Notes: a model not told the origin generated them from the letters alone. DNA of 64,000 nucleotides from Streptomyces sp. CB02058 (GCF_001905505.1 NZ_LIPG01000004.1:496001-560000); one strand, 5' to 3'; shown: positions 16,707 to 26,018, counted from the first letter of the stretch. Numbers and translations are program-made.

Positions 16707-19700
16707 ATGCCCCTCCAGCAACGCGTCACCTGGACCGTCCTCCCCGCCGGTTTCTCCGCCGACGGGACGAAACTCCTCGTGTCGCTCTTCGTCGCGCCCC
16801 AGCTCTCCACCGGCGAGGCCGCGCCGCCCGGCAACCGGGGCACACTCGGCCCCTTCTCCGACTTCCTGCGCTGGCCCGAGCAAGTGGCGGCGGTCTCCTT
16901 CGCGTTCGCCAGCACCGACGGCGTCACGGCCCCGCAGGACTTCCCCGTCGGGCCGGTCGCTCCGTCCGGCACGCCTCCCGACCCGTCGCTGTGGCAGCGG
17001 CTCTTCCGCCCGGACACGGTGCTGGAGTCCTTCGCCTTCGACCAGTACACGGGACGGGAGGTGACCACCTGTCCGTCCCGGGCCATGACCAGGAGCGCCC
17101 AGCACATCTACGCGACGGCGGCCACCCGCTTCCCCGACCGACCGCCCCTGCGCCAGGAGCTGGACGCGATGAGCCCGGAAGGCGGGATGCAGGGCCTGGC
17201 GCCCTCGCCGGGCGAGGGGATGGAGACCCACAAGCGGCTGCTCGGCTTCCACCACCCGCCCTCGAACCACCCCACCCTCGCACCCGGCGCGGAGAACACC
17301 GATCCTCCGCTGGAGACACCGGTGCCCGACTTCCACAGCATGCTCACCTCGCTCAGCGACCACCCGGCGCTGCTGCGCCGCCTGGGCCTGATCCTGGACT
17401 TCGAGCTCCCGGCGGAGGCGGTTCCCGACTCGGCGGGGAGCCTGTTCCTCACCGTGCGGCCCACCTGGACGCCCCTGCTGACGAGCGACGACCCGAACCT
17501 GAAGCCGAGCCACGACGTGACCCCGCACACCGCCTACGTCCTCGACCGGGCCAAGCACGCGTTCGTCGCCGCGGCCCGCACCACCCAGCCGGCCGACCCA
17601 CTGGCGCCGCCGGTCCGGGGACTGGTTCCGCTCCCCCAGGCCGACTTCTCGATCGAACAGGCCGACGTGGACGGGGCGCTCCTCCAACTGGACGCCACCG
17701 ACCCGGGGTCGAAGGGCCTGCCCGTCGTACGGACCGGAGGTCTCACCCTGGCGCGCAACGAGCGCATGGCTCATATCGCCGAGGACTTCGCGGCGGCCGA
17801 CGAACAGAAGCGGAAGGCCGACGAGCTCGTGGCCGACGCCGCCGCCACGGGGCAGGTGAAGCTGTTCTCGGAGGACCTGGTCCGGGGGCACCGGCTGGAC
17901 GTCTGGGACGACGGCAGCGCCCGGTGGTTCTCGCTGCAGCAGCGCGACGTGGCCTACTGCCCGCCGGGCCTGCCGCATGCCCCGCTGCTCACCGCGTCCG
18001 ACGAGGGCTTCTTCCAGGTGAGCATGGCCACCCGGCCCGAGACCGAGGGGCGGCTCTATCTGCACGACAACGTCATCACCTGGGACGGCTGGTCCCTGGC
18101 CGCCCCGCGCCCCGGCAAGGTGCTGAGCGCCGACGAGCACGCCCCGGACCCGGCGAACCCGGCGACCCAGCCCCAGCGCATCGGCAACCCGGCCGCTCCC
18201 GGAGTCCCGCTGGAGATCATCTCGGTCGCCCGGCCGGGGACACTCCCGAGGCTGCGTTTCGGCCGGTCCTACCGGGTGCGTGTGCGTACCGTCGACCTGG
18301 CGGGCAACGGGCTCACCGCCGCCCAGGCCGACACCCTGATGGCGGAGGAGCCCGCGAGGGCCGATCTGGCACTCCCGGCAGCCGGGCCGCAGGTCTTCCG
18401 CCGCTTCGAAGCGGTCCCCTCACCCGTGGTGGTTCCACGTCTTCCGCTGGTCGACGGTGCCCGCACCCAGCGGCTCGTCGTACGCAGCGATCCCGAGCGG
18501 CCGCCGGACGCGTACGCCGCCGACTTCAACGCCTCGCCCTTGGTGACCGGCGGCGCCCACGGTCCGTACGCGCCGCACGACGAACGCCATGTCGTCGCGC
18601 CGAAGGCATCCCTCGAATGCGTCGAACGCCATGGGCTGCTGGACGCCGCCATCGGTTCGAGCGACCCGGCCGTGCGGAGCACCGCCTACCAGCTGGCCCT
18701 GCACGAGAGCGGCTCGCTGGACGACGCGACGCTGCCCGGGGCACAGGCCCATGAGGGGCTCGACTCGGCCGACGGCGGGAAGACCCCGCCCCTGGTTCTG
18801 CACACCGGCGACCAGGTGCCGATGCCCTACCTCCCCGACCCGCTGTCCACCGGGGCCGTGCTCTTCGGCCTTCCGGGCCTGCCTCCCGGCGAGCCCTTCG
18901 CGGTGGGCTGGGACGGCGACACCTGGCACAGCCCCGCGTCCTTCCGGATCCGCGTCACGGAGGGCACGGGACCGCCGCAGTTCGACGAGCAGACGCGGGT
19001 CCTGACGGTGCGGCTGCCGAAGGCCGCGGTCGCGCCCGTCAGGATCTGTTCGCGGATCGCCGCCGAGGACACCGTGCTCGGCCTCGCCGAATGGTGCCGC
19101 GAGTCGTCCGCGACCGATGACGCGCAGGTCGGCCGGCTGATGACCTCGGCGCACGAGAGCCGCCACTGGCTCTTCACCCCCGGCGAGGAGATCACCCTGG
19201 TCCACGCCGTGCAGCGCCCGTTGTCGGCGCCTCTGCTGCAGTTCGGCACCGCTCCGGTCCGCGCCCCGTCGGCGACGACCGAGCACCTGCTCGGCGCCGT
19301 CACCGTGCACACCGGAAGCACCGAGCGGGTCGATGTGCTCGCCGAGTGGACCGATGTCACGGACGAAGGACCCGACGGACGCGTCGAGCGGCCGAACGCG
19401 TCCCCGGCTCTCACGCTGCCGCTCTCCCTGGCCGACGCGAACGGCCCCGACGGCAAGCCGCACAAGGTTCCGCCCTCGTGCACCCTCACCGACGGGCTGC
19501 TGACCTTCAGCACCGAGCTGGCCGAGACCCTGGCGGCCAACGCCGCCTCCGCTCCGCCCTACCGGAGACTGGAGTTCGGCGACACCAAGCACCGTCGGGT
19601 GCGCTGCCACCCGGTGGCCACCAGCCGCTTCGGCGAGTACTTCCCCGCCTCCTTCTCCGACCCGGCCCAGCAGAGCGCGCTGACCGTCCCCGGCGGGACG

Positions 19701-20708
19701 GTGGAACTCTCGGTTCCCAGCAGCGCGCCGCCGGCCGCACCCGGGGTGCTCTACTGCATGCCCACCCTCGCCTTCGACGAGCCGGAGAGTCCACCGGGAA
19801 CCGTCGTACGGCGACGGCGCGGCGGCGGCATCCGCGTCTTCCTGGACCGCCCCTGGTACTCCTCGGGCGACGGAGAGCTCCTCGGCGTCCTGATCGACGA
19901 CGCGCCCGGTTCCCCGTCCCACGACATGGAGCCCGTGATCACCCTGATCGGACGCGACCCGATCCACCGCTCCGCTCCCGTGGGGCCCGCGACGACCGCG
20001 ATGTTCACCAACGCGGTCAGGACGGTCGGCCCGCTGGCCCGCCCGCTTCCCGGCCCCGGCGGCGGCGTGGCGGCAGGGGCTCCCACGGTCACCGCGCTCG
20101 GCTTCACCCCGCAGTTCGACACGGCGCGTCAACGCTGGTTCTGCGACCTGGACATCGACACCGGTGATGCCTATCTCCCCTTCGTACGCCTCGCTCTGGT
20201 GCGCCTGCAGCCCGAATCGATCAAGGGGGCGGAGATCTCGACCGTGGTCCTGGGCGATCTCGTGCGCACGCTGCCCTGGCGTGAACTCACCGTCAGCGGG
20301 GACCCGTCCCTGGGCATCACGCTGACCGGACCGTCGTACCGCCCCGACGGCAGCCCGCCCGCGAAGGTGAGGGCCCGGCTGGAGCGGCGGCATCCGGCCG
20401 TCGAGGACGAGGACCTCGGCTGGATGACGGTCGAGGGCAGCGGGACCGAACTCGTGGCCGCGGACGCGGAGACGTCCGACCGGCCGGTGTTCACCGGCGA
20501 GGTCGTGCTGCCGGAGCGCTGGCACGGGTGGCACGGGCGCCGAGGACGGCGGGGGCACGGCGGGCCCGGCGGACACGGCGGGCCTCGGCGGCGGGGCCTG
20601 AGGCTGATGGTCGAGGAGACCGAGTCGGTCCGCGCCGACGGCCCGGGCGAGCCGGAGGAACGGGTGATCTACTGCGACACGGTGGACCTCGGCGACCTCG
20701 ACGACTGA
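16707..20708 (+). CDS. Unrecognised giant protein, 1333 aa
   Basis: I do not recognise this protein. It starts after an AAAGGAGA site and opens directly with a folded segment (RVTWTVLPAGFSADGTKLLVS) with no signal peptide. Near residue 515 it has a fibronectin-III-like strand (SYRVRVRTVDLAGN). Near residue 1155 the segment LPFVRLALVRLQPESIKG stands out as strongly patterned and may be the most conserved part. A Gly/His/Arg-rich stretch (residues about 1270-1295) precedes a short tail. No membrane segment or catalytic motif was found. Together with the 1111-residue partner it resembles a structural or surface assembly more than an enzyme, but this is inference. A perfect hairpin follows the gene. 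Confidence 0.8.
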   Translation: MPLQQRVTWTVLPAGFSADGTKLLVSLFVAPQLSTGEAAPPGNRGTLGPFSDFLRWPEQVAAVSFAFASTDGVTAPQDFPVGPVAPSGTPPDPSLWQRLFRPDTVLESFAFDQYTGREVTTCPSRAMTRSAQHIYATAATRFPDRPPLRQELDAMSPEGGMQGLAPSPGEGMETHKRLLGFHHPPSNHPTLAPGAENTDPPLETPVPDFHSMLTSLSDHPALLRRLGLILDFELPAEAVPDSAGSLFLTVRPTWTPLLTSDDPNLKPSHDVTPHTAYVLDRAKHAFVAAARTTQPADPLAPPVRGLVPLPQADFSIEQADVDGALLQLDATDPGSKGLPVVRTGGLTLARNERMAHIAEDFAAADEQKRKADELVADAAATGQVKLFSEDLVRGHRLDVWDDGSARWFSLQQRDVAYCPPGLPHAPLLTASDEGFFQVSMATRPETEGRLYLHDNVITWDGWSLAAPRPGKVLSADEHAPDPANPATQPQRIGNPAAPGVPLEIISVARPGTLPRLRFGRSYRVRVRTVDLAGNGLTAAQADTLMAEEPARADLALPAAGPQVFRRFEAVPSPVVVPRLPLVDGARTQRLVVRSDPERPPDAYAADFNASPLVTGGAHGPYAPHDERHVVAPKASLECVERHGLLDAAIGSSDPAVRSTAYQLALHESGSLDDATLPGAQAHEGLDSADGGKTPPLVLHTGDQVPMPYLPDPLSTGAVLFGLPGLPPGEPFAVGWDGDTWHSPASFRIRVTEGTGPPQFDEQTRVLTVRLPKAAVAPVRICSRIAAEDTVLGLAEWCRESSATDDAQVGRLMTSAHESRHWLFTPGEEITLVHAVQRPLSAPLLQFGTAPVRAPSATTEHLLGAVTVHTGSTERVDVLAEWTDVTDEGPDGRVERPNASPALTLPLSLADANGPDGKPHKVPPSCTLTDGLLTFSTELAETLAANAASAPPYRRLEFGDTKHRRVRCHPVATSRFGEYFPASFSDPAQQSALTVPGGTVELSVPSSAPPAAPGVLYCMPTLAFDEPESPPGTVVRRRRGGGIRVFLDRPWYSSGDGELLGVLIDDAPGSPSHDMEPVITLIGRDPIHRSAPVGPATTAMFTNAVRTVGPLARPLPGPGGGVAAGAPTVTALGFTPQFDTARQRWFCDLDIDTGDAYLPFVRLALVRLQPESIKGAEISTVVLGDLVRTLPWRELTVSGDPSLGITLTGPSYRPDGSPPAKVRARLERRHPAVEDEDLGWMTVEGSGTELVAADAETSDRPVFTGEVVLPERWHGWHGRRGRRGHGGPGGHGGPRRRGLRLMVEETESVRADGPGEPEERVIYCDTVDLGDLDD

Positions 20709-20800
20709 CCTGCCGCGCGTCCGTCTCAGGGAGGACCCGGGCGTGGGCCGGGAACGGCCGCGGCACCCGTTCCACGCAGGCCGGTGCGTCGGTCACCGGT

Positions 20801-20834
20801 GACGTCGGCCGGGCGGGCCCGCCCGGCCGACGTC
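20801..20834. terminator. 34-bp perfect palindrome after the giant-protein operon
   Basis: The 17-bp arms (GACGTCGGCCGGGCGGG and its complement) meet without a spacer. The palindrome lies 92 bp after the 1333-residue gene and before the TPR gene, and probably ends transcription of the block. Confidence 0.6.
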
Positions 20835-20907
20835 CGTCCCGCTGACTAGCCGGGGCACTCCTGCGTGGCCCTCAGGTATGACCCACGACCGGCACGGAGA
20901 CGGATTC

Positions 20908-22071
20908 GTGGAACCCCTGCGCGCTCCTACCGTCTTGATCAGCGATATGGACCACGAGCGAGACAGTGAGCGGGTGGCACGGGTGACTCAGCGGAATCGG
21001 CCGACGGACAAGGCGTTCGCTCCCGAATATCAGGGAGCCCTCGGCTCGTTGTCGGTGAACTCCTCCCTCACCGAGGTACTGGCGAAGGGCGTCAAGGAGC
21101 TGAGAGCGGCCGAACACGCCGGGGAGCAGAGCGAGATGGCGCGCTGCGGACTCGCCGTCGCGGAAGCGTGCCGACGGCTGGGGAGGGTGGAGGAGGCGGA
21201 CGCCGCCTGGAAGTCGAGCTACCGCGCGGCGCGTTCGGCGGAGGATCTCGGGGCGATGGCCTGGGCACTGTGGAGCGGAGGCACGCTCGCCCGCCAGCGG
21301 GGCTCGCTGGCACTGGCGTACCGCCTGCTGGGGCTCGCGGCCGAACTGGGCGAGCGGGGAGGCGACGTGGTCGTACGCGGCTATTCGCTCGCCGGCCTCG
21401 CGGAGACCGGGCGCATCCAGGGCGACTACCAGGCCGTCGGCGAACTGCACGAGCGGTTGCTCGCCGAGGCCAGGAAGCGCGGGGAGGCCAGGCACACGGT
21501 CTGGGCTCTGGAGGGCATCGCCCAGATGCACCGGAACACCGGCTCCTACGACAAGGCGCTGGCGCTCTTCGAGGAGGCGGCCGTGACGGCGGGCCGGGCC
21601 GACGACTGGCGGGGGCGGGCGTGGGCGCTGCGCGGCATAGCCGACGTGGTGTCCGTACGCGACGGTGATGTGGAGCGTGCGCTGGCGCTGCTCAGCGAGG
21701 CCGAAGCCGTCTGCCGCGAGATGAAGCTGTCCAGTGCGCTGGCGTACAACCACAAGATGCGGGCCAATGTGCACTACCGGGCCGGGCAGTACACGCAGGC
21801 CCGCGACACCTACGAACTGGCCCTCGGGGAGTTCGAGGAGATGAACGAACCACGGGGAGCCGCGCTCTCCCGGCTGGGGCTCACCAAGTCGCTGGCCCGG
21901 CTCGGGCGGAATCCGGCGGAGACCGCGGTTGAACTGGCCGGGCTCCGGCGGACCCTCGACCGGATCGGTCTGCGGCACGCCCGGGACATGGTCGACAAGG
22001 CGGTGGCGGAGCTGGGAGTGGGCCCGCTGCCCGGGCTCGCGCCCCGCGTGGAGGAGGCGGCGGCCCGATGA
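20908..22071 (+). CDS. Tetratricopeptide-repeat protein
   Basis: The protein has about 387 residues made of helical TPR units, for example AWALWSGGTLARQRGSLALAYRLLG, VWALEGIAQMHRNTGSYDKALALFEEA and AYNHKMRANVHYRAGQYTQARDTYE. TPR arrays mediate protein-protein contacts; no DNA-binding or catalytic domain is attached. I chose the GTG at 20908 because GGAG lies eight bases upstream; an ATG at 20878 would add ten residues. Its stop overlaps the next start in ATGA, so it is translationally coupled to the polyprenyl synthase and is probably its partner protein. Confidence 0.85.
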   Translation: MEPLRAPTVLISDMDHERDSERVARVTQRNRPTDKAFAPEYQGALGSLSVNSSLTEVLAKGVKELRAAEHAGEQSEMARCGLAVAEACRRLGRVEEADAAWKSSYRAARSAEDLGAMAWALWSGGTLARQRGSLALAYRLLGLAAELGERGGDVVVRGYSLAGLAETGRIQGDYQAVGELHERLLAEARKRGEARHTVWALEGIAQMHRNTGSYDKALALFEEAAVTAGRADDWRGRAWALRGIADVVSVRDGDVERALALLSEAEAVCREMKLSSALAYNHKMRANVHYRAGQYTQARDTYELALGEFEEMNEPRGAALSRLGLTKSLARLGRNPAETAVELAGLRRTLDRIGLRHARDMVDKAVAELGVGPLPGLAPRVEEAAAR

Positions 22072-23168
22072 CCTCGCCCACGACCGTACGTGCCGAAGGG
22101 GCGCGCGAAACAGGCACGGCGTACGCCCCCGGGACCGCGCGGGCCGCGGCCCGCACACTGGCCCGCTGCCGGGACCTGGTACGCCCCTCGTTGTCCGCCG
22201 CGATAGAGCGGCTCCACCCGTGGCCGGGCGAGATGGCCGCGTTCTCGCTGGGCTGGTGCGAGGTCGGTGGAGGACCCGCCGACGGATCGTTCGAGGGCAA
22301 GGGGCTGCGCCAGACCCTCGCCGTCCTGTCCGCCGAGGCCGCCGGGGCGCCCGGGGAGAGCGCCGTGGCCGGTGCGGTGGCCGTCGAGCTGGTCCACACC
22401 TTCTCGCTGCTGCACGACGACATCATGGACGAGGACGGGACGCGGCGGCAGCGGGACACCGTGTGGAAGGCATACGGCACCGGGCCCGCCGTGCTCGCGG
22501 GGGACGCGCTCTTCGCGCTCGCGGTGCAGACCCTCGCCGAGACACCGGGGCCGCACACCGCGGCGGCCGTGGGCCGGCTGTCCGGGACGCTGAGCGGCCT
22601 CGTGCGCGGCCAGGCGGAGGACCTGCTCTTCGCGGCCCGCCCGTGGACAGGGCCCGAGGCGGTCCGGACCGACGAGTACCGCGCCATGGCCGAGCTCAAG
22701 ACCGGTACCCTGCTGGGCTGTTCGGCAGCGCTCGGCGGACTGCTGGGCGGGGCCCCCGCCCGGACCGTCGCCGCGCTCGACCGGGCGGGACGCCATCTAG
22801 GGGTGGCCTTCCAGGCCGTGGACGATCTGCTGGGCATCTGGGGCGACCCGGCCGTCACGGGCAAACCCGTGCACGGCGATCTGCGGCAGCGGAAGAAGAC
22901 GTATCCCGTGCTGGCCGCCCTCGCCGGTCAGGGCCGCCACGCCAGGGAGCTCTCCGCCCTGCTGAACTCCCCGCAGCCCCTCGACGAGGCGGGCACGGTC
23001 CGCGCGGCGGCGCTCGTCGAGGCGTGCGGCGGCCGTACCGCCACCCTGACCGAGGCCCGTCACCACCTCGACGCCGCCCGCGCCTGTCTGCTGAGCGTTC
23101 CCCTCGCTCCGCGGGCCGCGTGCGAGATCGAGGTGCTGCTCGAGTTCCTCCTCCACCGCAGGGTGTGA
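22068..23168 (+). CDS. Polyprenyl (GGPP-type) diphosphate synthase
   Basis: The 366-residue enzyme would condense isopentenyl diphosphate with allylic diphosphates in the cytoplasm. The first aspartate-rich motif is complete: LLHDDIMDEDGTRR near residue 117. The second reads QAVDDLLGIWGD, so the third aspartate of DDxxD is glycine, a variant I have seen in actinobacterial homologues. KTGTLLGCSA and GDLRQRKKTYP are also family signatures. Product length cannot be read safely. No terpene cyclase or squalene/phytoene synthase lies nearby, so the product is unclear. Some family-2 encapsulin cargo enzymes look similar, but no encapsulin gene is present in the window. Confidence 0.9.
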   Translation: MTSPTTVRAEGARETGTAYAPGTARAAARTLARCRDLVRPSLSAAIERLHPWPGEMAAFSLGWCEVGGGPADGSFEGKGLRQTLAVLSAEAAGAPGESAVAGAVAVELVHTFSLLHDDIMDEDGTRRQRDTVWKAYGTGPAVLAGDALFALAVQTLAETPGPHTAAAVGRLSGTLSGLVRGQAEDLLFAARPWTGPEAVRTDEYRAMAELKTGTLLGCSAALGGLLGGAPARTVAALDRAGRHLGVAFQAVDDLLGIWGDPAVTGKPVHGDLRQRKKTYPVLAALAGQGRHARELSALLNSPQPLDEAGTVRAAALVEACGGRTATLTEARHHLDAARACLLSVPLAPRAACEIEVLLEFLLHRRV

Positions 23169-23298
23169 GCACCGGCCGGGGCACTTTTGGACTTGCGGGT
23201 CCATTTCTGTCCGAGCACCGTGGACCCCGGCGCCCGGTCCCTCGTCGTCGGGCACGGGGCCGCCGTCGGGAATCGTCCAGGTGGAAGGAAGCCGTCCG

Positions 23299-24096
23299 AT
23301 GAATCTTCAACTCGAAGGCAGGCGAGCCCTCGTCACGGGGTCCAGCTCCGGGCTCGGCAAGGAGATCGCCGAACAGCTGGCGGCCGAAGGCGCCTCGGTG
23401 GTCGTGCACGGACGTGACGAGGGACGGGCCGAGGCGGTCGCGAAGGGCATCCGGGAGGCCGGCGGGAGCGCGAGCGTCGCGATCGGCGACATCGGCACGG
23501 ACGCGGGAGCGGACGAGGCCGCGGCCGCCGCGCTCGCCGCCGGCCCCGTGGACGTCCTGGTGAACAACGCGGGCGTCTACGACCCCGCCGCGGACTGGTC
23601 GGGCACCTCGTCCGAGCAGTGGGCCGGCATCTACAACATCAACGTCATCTCCGCCGTGCGGATGATCCGGCGCCTCGTCCCCGGAATGCGGGAGCGCGGC
23701 TGGGGTCGGGTGATCCAGATCAGCAGCGTCACCGGCCATCTGCCGCAGGCGAGCCAGCCGCACTACGCCGCTTCCAACGCCGCCCGGGGCAACCTCGCGG
23801 CCTCGCTCGCCCGCGAACTCGCGCACACGGGGGTCACGTCGAACGCGGTGGCGGCGGGCGGCATCCTCGTGCCGGCCACCGAGGACATGCTGACGACCCT
23901 GGGCAGGGAGAAGGGATGGGGTGACACCTGGGAGGAGATCGAACCGCACGCTGTCGGCAACCTGGCCCCCAACGACACGGGCCGCATCGGCAGGGTCGGC
24001 GACTACGCCCGGCTGGTGACCTACCTGGCGGGCCCCGGGTCCGGATACATCAACGGCACGACCCTCCGCGTCGACGGAGGCTGGCGCGACGCGTGA
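23299..24096 (+). CDS. SDR-family oxidoreductase with YxxxN instead of YxxxK
   Basis: The protein has 265 residues from the ATG at 23299, set by GGAAGGA. It is a classical Rossmann-fold short-chain dehydrogenase: TGSSSGLGKE binds the cofactor, NNAGVYD follows, and IQISSVTG supplies the catalytic serine. The active-site tyrosine is in HYAASNAA (Y156), and the lysine expected four residues later is asparagine (N160). The C-terminal GTTLRVDGGW is normal. Without the lysine, classical chemistry should be weak, so it may have a changed mechanism or a non-catalytic role. It lies 130 bp after the polyprenyl synthase; a shared pathway is possible but unproved. Confidence 0.88.
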   Translation: MNLQLEGRRALVTGSSSGLGKEIAEQLAAEGASVVVHGRDEGRAEAVAKGIREAGGSASVAIGDIGTDAGADEAAAAALAAGPVDVLVNNAGVYDPAADWSGTSSEQWAGIYNINVISAVRMIRRLVPGMRERGWGRVIQISSVTGHLPQASQPHYAASNAARGNLAASLARELAHTGVTSNAVAAGGILVPATEDMLTTLGREKGWGDTWEEIEPHAVGNLAPNDTGRIGRVGDYARLVTYLAGPGSGYINGTTLRVDGGWRDA

Positions 24097-24116
24097 TCCG
24101 CGGGCCCGGTCCGCGT

Positions 24117-24190
24117 GTCCGTGCCCCGCGCACCGGCACCCCTGTGCGCGGGGCACGGACAACGCGGGGCCCGTACATACGGGCCCCGCG
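24117..24190. terminator. Two successive hairpins between convergent genes
   Basis: The first hairpin has perfect 17-bp arms (24117-24133 and 24144-24160) with a 10-nt loop. The second has perfect 12-bp arms (24163-24174 and 24179-24190) with an ACAT loop. They separate the SDR gene from the oppositely oriented flavoprotein gene. Confidence 0.7.
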
Positions 24191-24209
24191 GGGACGTCAC
24201 GCACCAGCG

Positions 24210-26018
24210 TCAAACGCGGACCAGCCCGTCGGTGAAGGCGTTCCCGAAGACGCCGTGCGGATCGAGACGGTCGAGCACACCGACGGCCTCGGCCCACTGC
24301 CCCGGCCCGTAGGAGCCGGGGACCGTCGTCCCGATGACCTCCGGGTCCGCCCATGCCTCCGTCTCCGTGTACGCCCAGCCCTTGGACCACTCGACGCGGG
24401 TGAGGGCGTACTCGCCGTCGAAGGTGGCGAGCAGGAAGCGTTCCAGGTCCCGGTAGAACGCGTGGGCGCCGGGTGTCGACGGCTGGGTCAGGACGTCGAT
24501 CCACACCGCGCAGTCGAACTCCGGCCGGTCCGCGAGCGGCCGTACGACGGAGAGCAGGGGCGGCCTGGCGCCGGGGGCCGCCGACTCCTCGGGGCGGTCC
24601 AGTCCGCCCACCCGGATCTCGACCTGCCCGTTGACCGGGAACTCGCCGCGCGCGGCCCGCGTCTTCAGCTGCTCGCTGTAGTAGGCCGCGAACTGCGAGA
24701 TGACGCGCTGCACGTCCGCGCGCCGGGTGAGGATCGCGTACCCGTTGGCGGTCTCGCGCAGCGTCGTCGGGCGGAGGTAGAACTGCAGGTTGTGCGCGGC
24801 CCCCCACAGGTCCGTGGAGAAGGTGGCGGCGAGACCCGTCGCCGCAACCGTGTACTGCGCTGCGCCGAAGGCCGGGGCGAGATACCAGGCGCCCTCGCCC
24901 AGCAGGCGTCCGGCCAGCCGTGCGACCGGTGTGGGGAGCGAGTCGCTGAACGGATAGTTGTACGGGTGGTGCACGGCCCGGGCCGTGGCGGGACGCTCCG
25001 GGCTGAGGCTCCACACCTTCAGCCAGGGCTTGTCCGTGAAGGCGAACCAGATGGCCTCCACCCGGCCCGCGCTGTCGAGGAAGTCGGCGAAGGTGTTGCC
25101 CCGGGCGGCGAGTGCGCTGCCCGGAGCCGCGAAGAGCTCGTCGCTGGTGAGATCGACCCGGCTCCGGCAGCGCAGCGGAACCTCCTCGCCGGCCTGGAGG
25201 ACCGCCTCGACGACGAGGCCGCGGCCGATGTGTGCGGCCAGTGCCTCGCACTCCTTGTCGGAGCCCCGGTGGAAGGTACGCACCACGTACGCGGACCGGG
25301 CGGCGTCCCAGACGACGGCGGTGAGCGAGAGGACGAGGTTGCTCAGGGTGCCGTAGGTGTGGCCGGGACGCGGGGCCTCCCCCACCGCGGGCACGCTGGT
25401 GCCGTGGGCGTCGATGGCCAGCGTGCCCCCGAGCGTCAGCTCACCCGGTGCGGGGGTGTTCGTGACGCCGAGCCCGTGGTCGGCGAGGAAGGCCGTCAGG
25501 CTCTCCAGGGTCACCCCGGTCTGAGCCCGGACGGCACCGGGGGCACCGGCGGGCGGGTCCGCGAGTTCCATGCGGGTCAGGTGCTCGGTGGTGTCCAGGA
25601 GCAGCACGTGCCGGTCCGATTCGGCGGGGCCGGTGATGGTCAGAGGCGACCAGTTGTGCGCCTTGCCGCGCGCCCGCAGCCGCCACCCGTTGGCGTGCGC
25701 CCAGTTCGCGAGATCGGCGAGATCCTGACCGCTGCGGGGAGCGCAGGCCCAGAGCCCCTGGTGGGTGATCTCTCCGGCCCAGTTGATGTAGGGGGTGCGG
25801 TAGGGCTCCAGCCCGGAGGGCAGTTCGGGAGGCGCCGAGGGGACGGCCGACGGCGTCGCCGCGGCGGACGGCTGGGCACCGGCCGCCAGGACTCCTCCGG
25901 GGACGGCGAGCGCTCCGCCTGCGACGGCCGCGGCACGCAGCACTCCACGCCGGGACGGAGGAACGGTCGATGACGTGGGGTCCGCGTTCGGTGACGTGGC
26001 GTCAGGAGAATCAGGCAT
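24210..26018 (-). CDS. Tat-exported FAD-binding oxidase, cholesterol-oxidase (VAO) type
   Basis: This roughly 600-residue flavoprotein resembles type II cholesterol oxidases of the vanillyl-alcohol-oxidase family. A twin-arginine signal (SRRGVLRAAAVAGG, about residues 22-45) predicts export in folded form. The FAD-binding part includes LRARGKAHNWSPL, whose histidine is in the place where some relatives attach FAD covalently, and ELTLGGTLAIDAHGTS. The second half carries the substrate domain and ends with GVFGNAFTDGLV. Steroid oxidation is the best guess; other secondary alcohols remain possible. The ATG at 26016-26018 is chosen; an ATG at 26045 has GGGAGGA almost touching it. The gene stands alone. 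Confidence 0.82.
   Translation of the reverse strand: MPDSPDATSPNADPTSSTVPPSRRGVLRAAAVAGGALAVPGGVLAAGAQPSAAATPSAVPSAPPELPSGLEPYRTPYINWAGEITHQGLWACAPRSGQDLADLANWAHANGWRLRARGKAHNWSPLTITGPAESDRHVLLLDTTEHLTRMELADPPAGAPGAVRAQTGVTLESLTAFLADHGLGVTNTPAPGELTLGGTLAIDAHGTSVPAVGEAPRPGHTYGTLSNLVLSLTAVVWDAARSAYVVRTFHRGSDKECEALAAHIGRGLVVEAVLQAGEEVPLRCRSRVDLTSDELFAAPGSALAARGNTFADFLDSAGRVEAIWFAFTDKPWLKVWSLSPERPATARAVHHPYNYPFSDSLPTPVARLAGRLLGEGAWYLAPAFGAAQYTVAATGLAATFSTDLWGAAHNLQFYLRPTTLRETANGYAILTRRADVQRVISQFAAYYSEQLKTRAARGEFPVNGQVEIRVGGLDRPEESAAPGARPPLLSVVRPLADRPEFDCAVWIDVLTQPSTPGAHAFYRDLERFLLATFDGEYALTRVEWSKGWAYTETEAWADPEVIGTTVPGSYGPGQWAEAVGVLDRLDPHGVFGNAFTDGLVRV

Noticed and set aside
12888..20576. Three very long minus-strand open frames opposite the giant genes
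   Set aside because: They lack ribosome sites and domains, and their composition is that of the antisense of G+C-biased codons. The plus-strand frames have good ribosome sites and natural protein composition.
6061..20708. A prophage or contractile injection system
   Set aside because: Lysozyme-, amidase- and M23-like genes recall phage lysis and tail modules, but no integrase, capsid, terminase, sheath, tube, baseplate or AAA gene lies in the block.
22068..23168. Cargo gene of a family-2 encapsulin
   Set aside because: The polyprenyl synthase resembles such cargo enzymes, but no encapsulin shell gene is adjacent or elsewhere in the window.
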